This document shows, piece after piece, positions 63,913 through 64,000 of a stretch of 64,000 bases of DNA (within the stretch, counting starts at the first letter, position 1; every line of letters begins with the position of its first letter). Source of the DNA: Amia ocellicauda (lineage: Eukaryota; Chordata; Actinopteri; Amiiformes; Amiidae); the NCBI RefSeq assembly GCF_036373705.1, contig NC_089863.1, positions 6,733,357 to 6,797,356 of the forward strand, written 5' to 3'. The position numbers were made by a program, and so were the translations under genes. The notes beneath the pieces were generated by a model. That model was not told the origin of the DNA. It did no database searches and saw only the letters and a program-made list of their open reading frames with translations.

Positions 63913-64000
63913 TGAACAGATACAGGTCCCATCTGACACACGTCACTCTGGCACCGTTGTGTGAGGTAGTTTGTTCATGTCTCGGTTCTAACAAATATGT

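Overview
The window is vertebrate nuclear DNA, almost certainly from a ray-finned fish. It has multi-exon genes with short GT-AG introns, nine vertebrate-type tRNA genes, two families of fish Tc1/mariner elements, CR1/L2-like and Tx1/L1-like LINE pieces, and many CT, GT and TA microsatellites. I cannot name the species. The ALOX-HES7-tRNA grouping resembles human 17p13.1, which would suit a slowly evolving lineage such as gar, bowfin or a basal teleost, but that is a guess.

Layout. 1-5000: decayed Tx1/L1-like LINE sequence, pyrimidine-rich tandem repeats and AT-rich LINE tails. 5506-12657 (minus): COP9 signalosome subunit cops6 in ten exons, 316 aa. Its introns hold a ~1.4 kb non-autonomous DNA transposon and a frameshifted Tc1 element. 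13585-15997 (plus): F-box/LRR gene fbxl12 in three exons, 328 aa, arranged head to head with cops6. 16768-18740: five tRNA genes (Leu-TAG twice, Thr-AGT, Ser-GCT, Ser-CGA). 21354-24320 (plus): the segmentation-clock repressor hes7 in four exons, 205 aa, with a tRNA-Thr gene in intron 2. 24321-30737: gene-poor, with a truncated DD36E Tc1/mariner copy. 30738-31475: three more tRNA genes (Ser-TGA, Ala-CGC, Val-TAC). 32300-32713: possible untranslated first exon of the lipoxygenase. 34255-36812: large 34-bp minisatellite interrupted by a probable solo LTR. 38167-46550 (plus): a 665-aa ALOX15B-like lipoxygenase in 14 exons, with a whole DD36E element in intron 10. 46551-54582: gene-poor, with a CR1/L2-like LINE and a Tc1 element with an open 337-aa transposase. 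54583 to the end (plus): the first 20 exons of a zonadhesin-like gene (MAM-MAM-mucin-TIL-VWD-C8-TIL-VWD), running off the window.

The five protein genes do not form one pathway. hes7, the tRNA genes and the lipoxygenase resemble a neighbourhood known from tetrapods, where the tRNA genes have been reported to act as chromatin insulators. cops6 and zonadhesin are both on human 7q22. Exon limits were read by hand from splice consensus, unbroken reading phase and remembered family sequences; no alignment was run.
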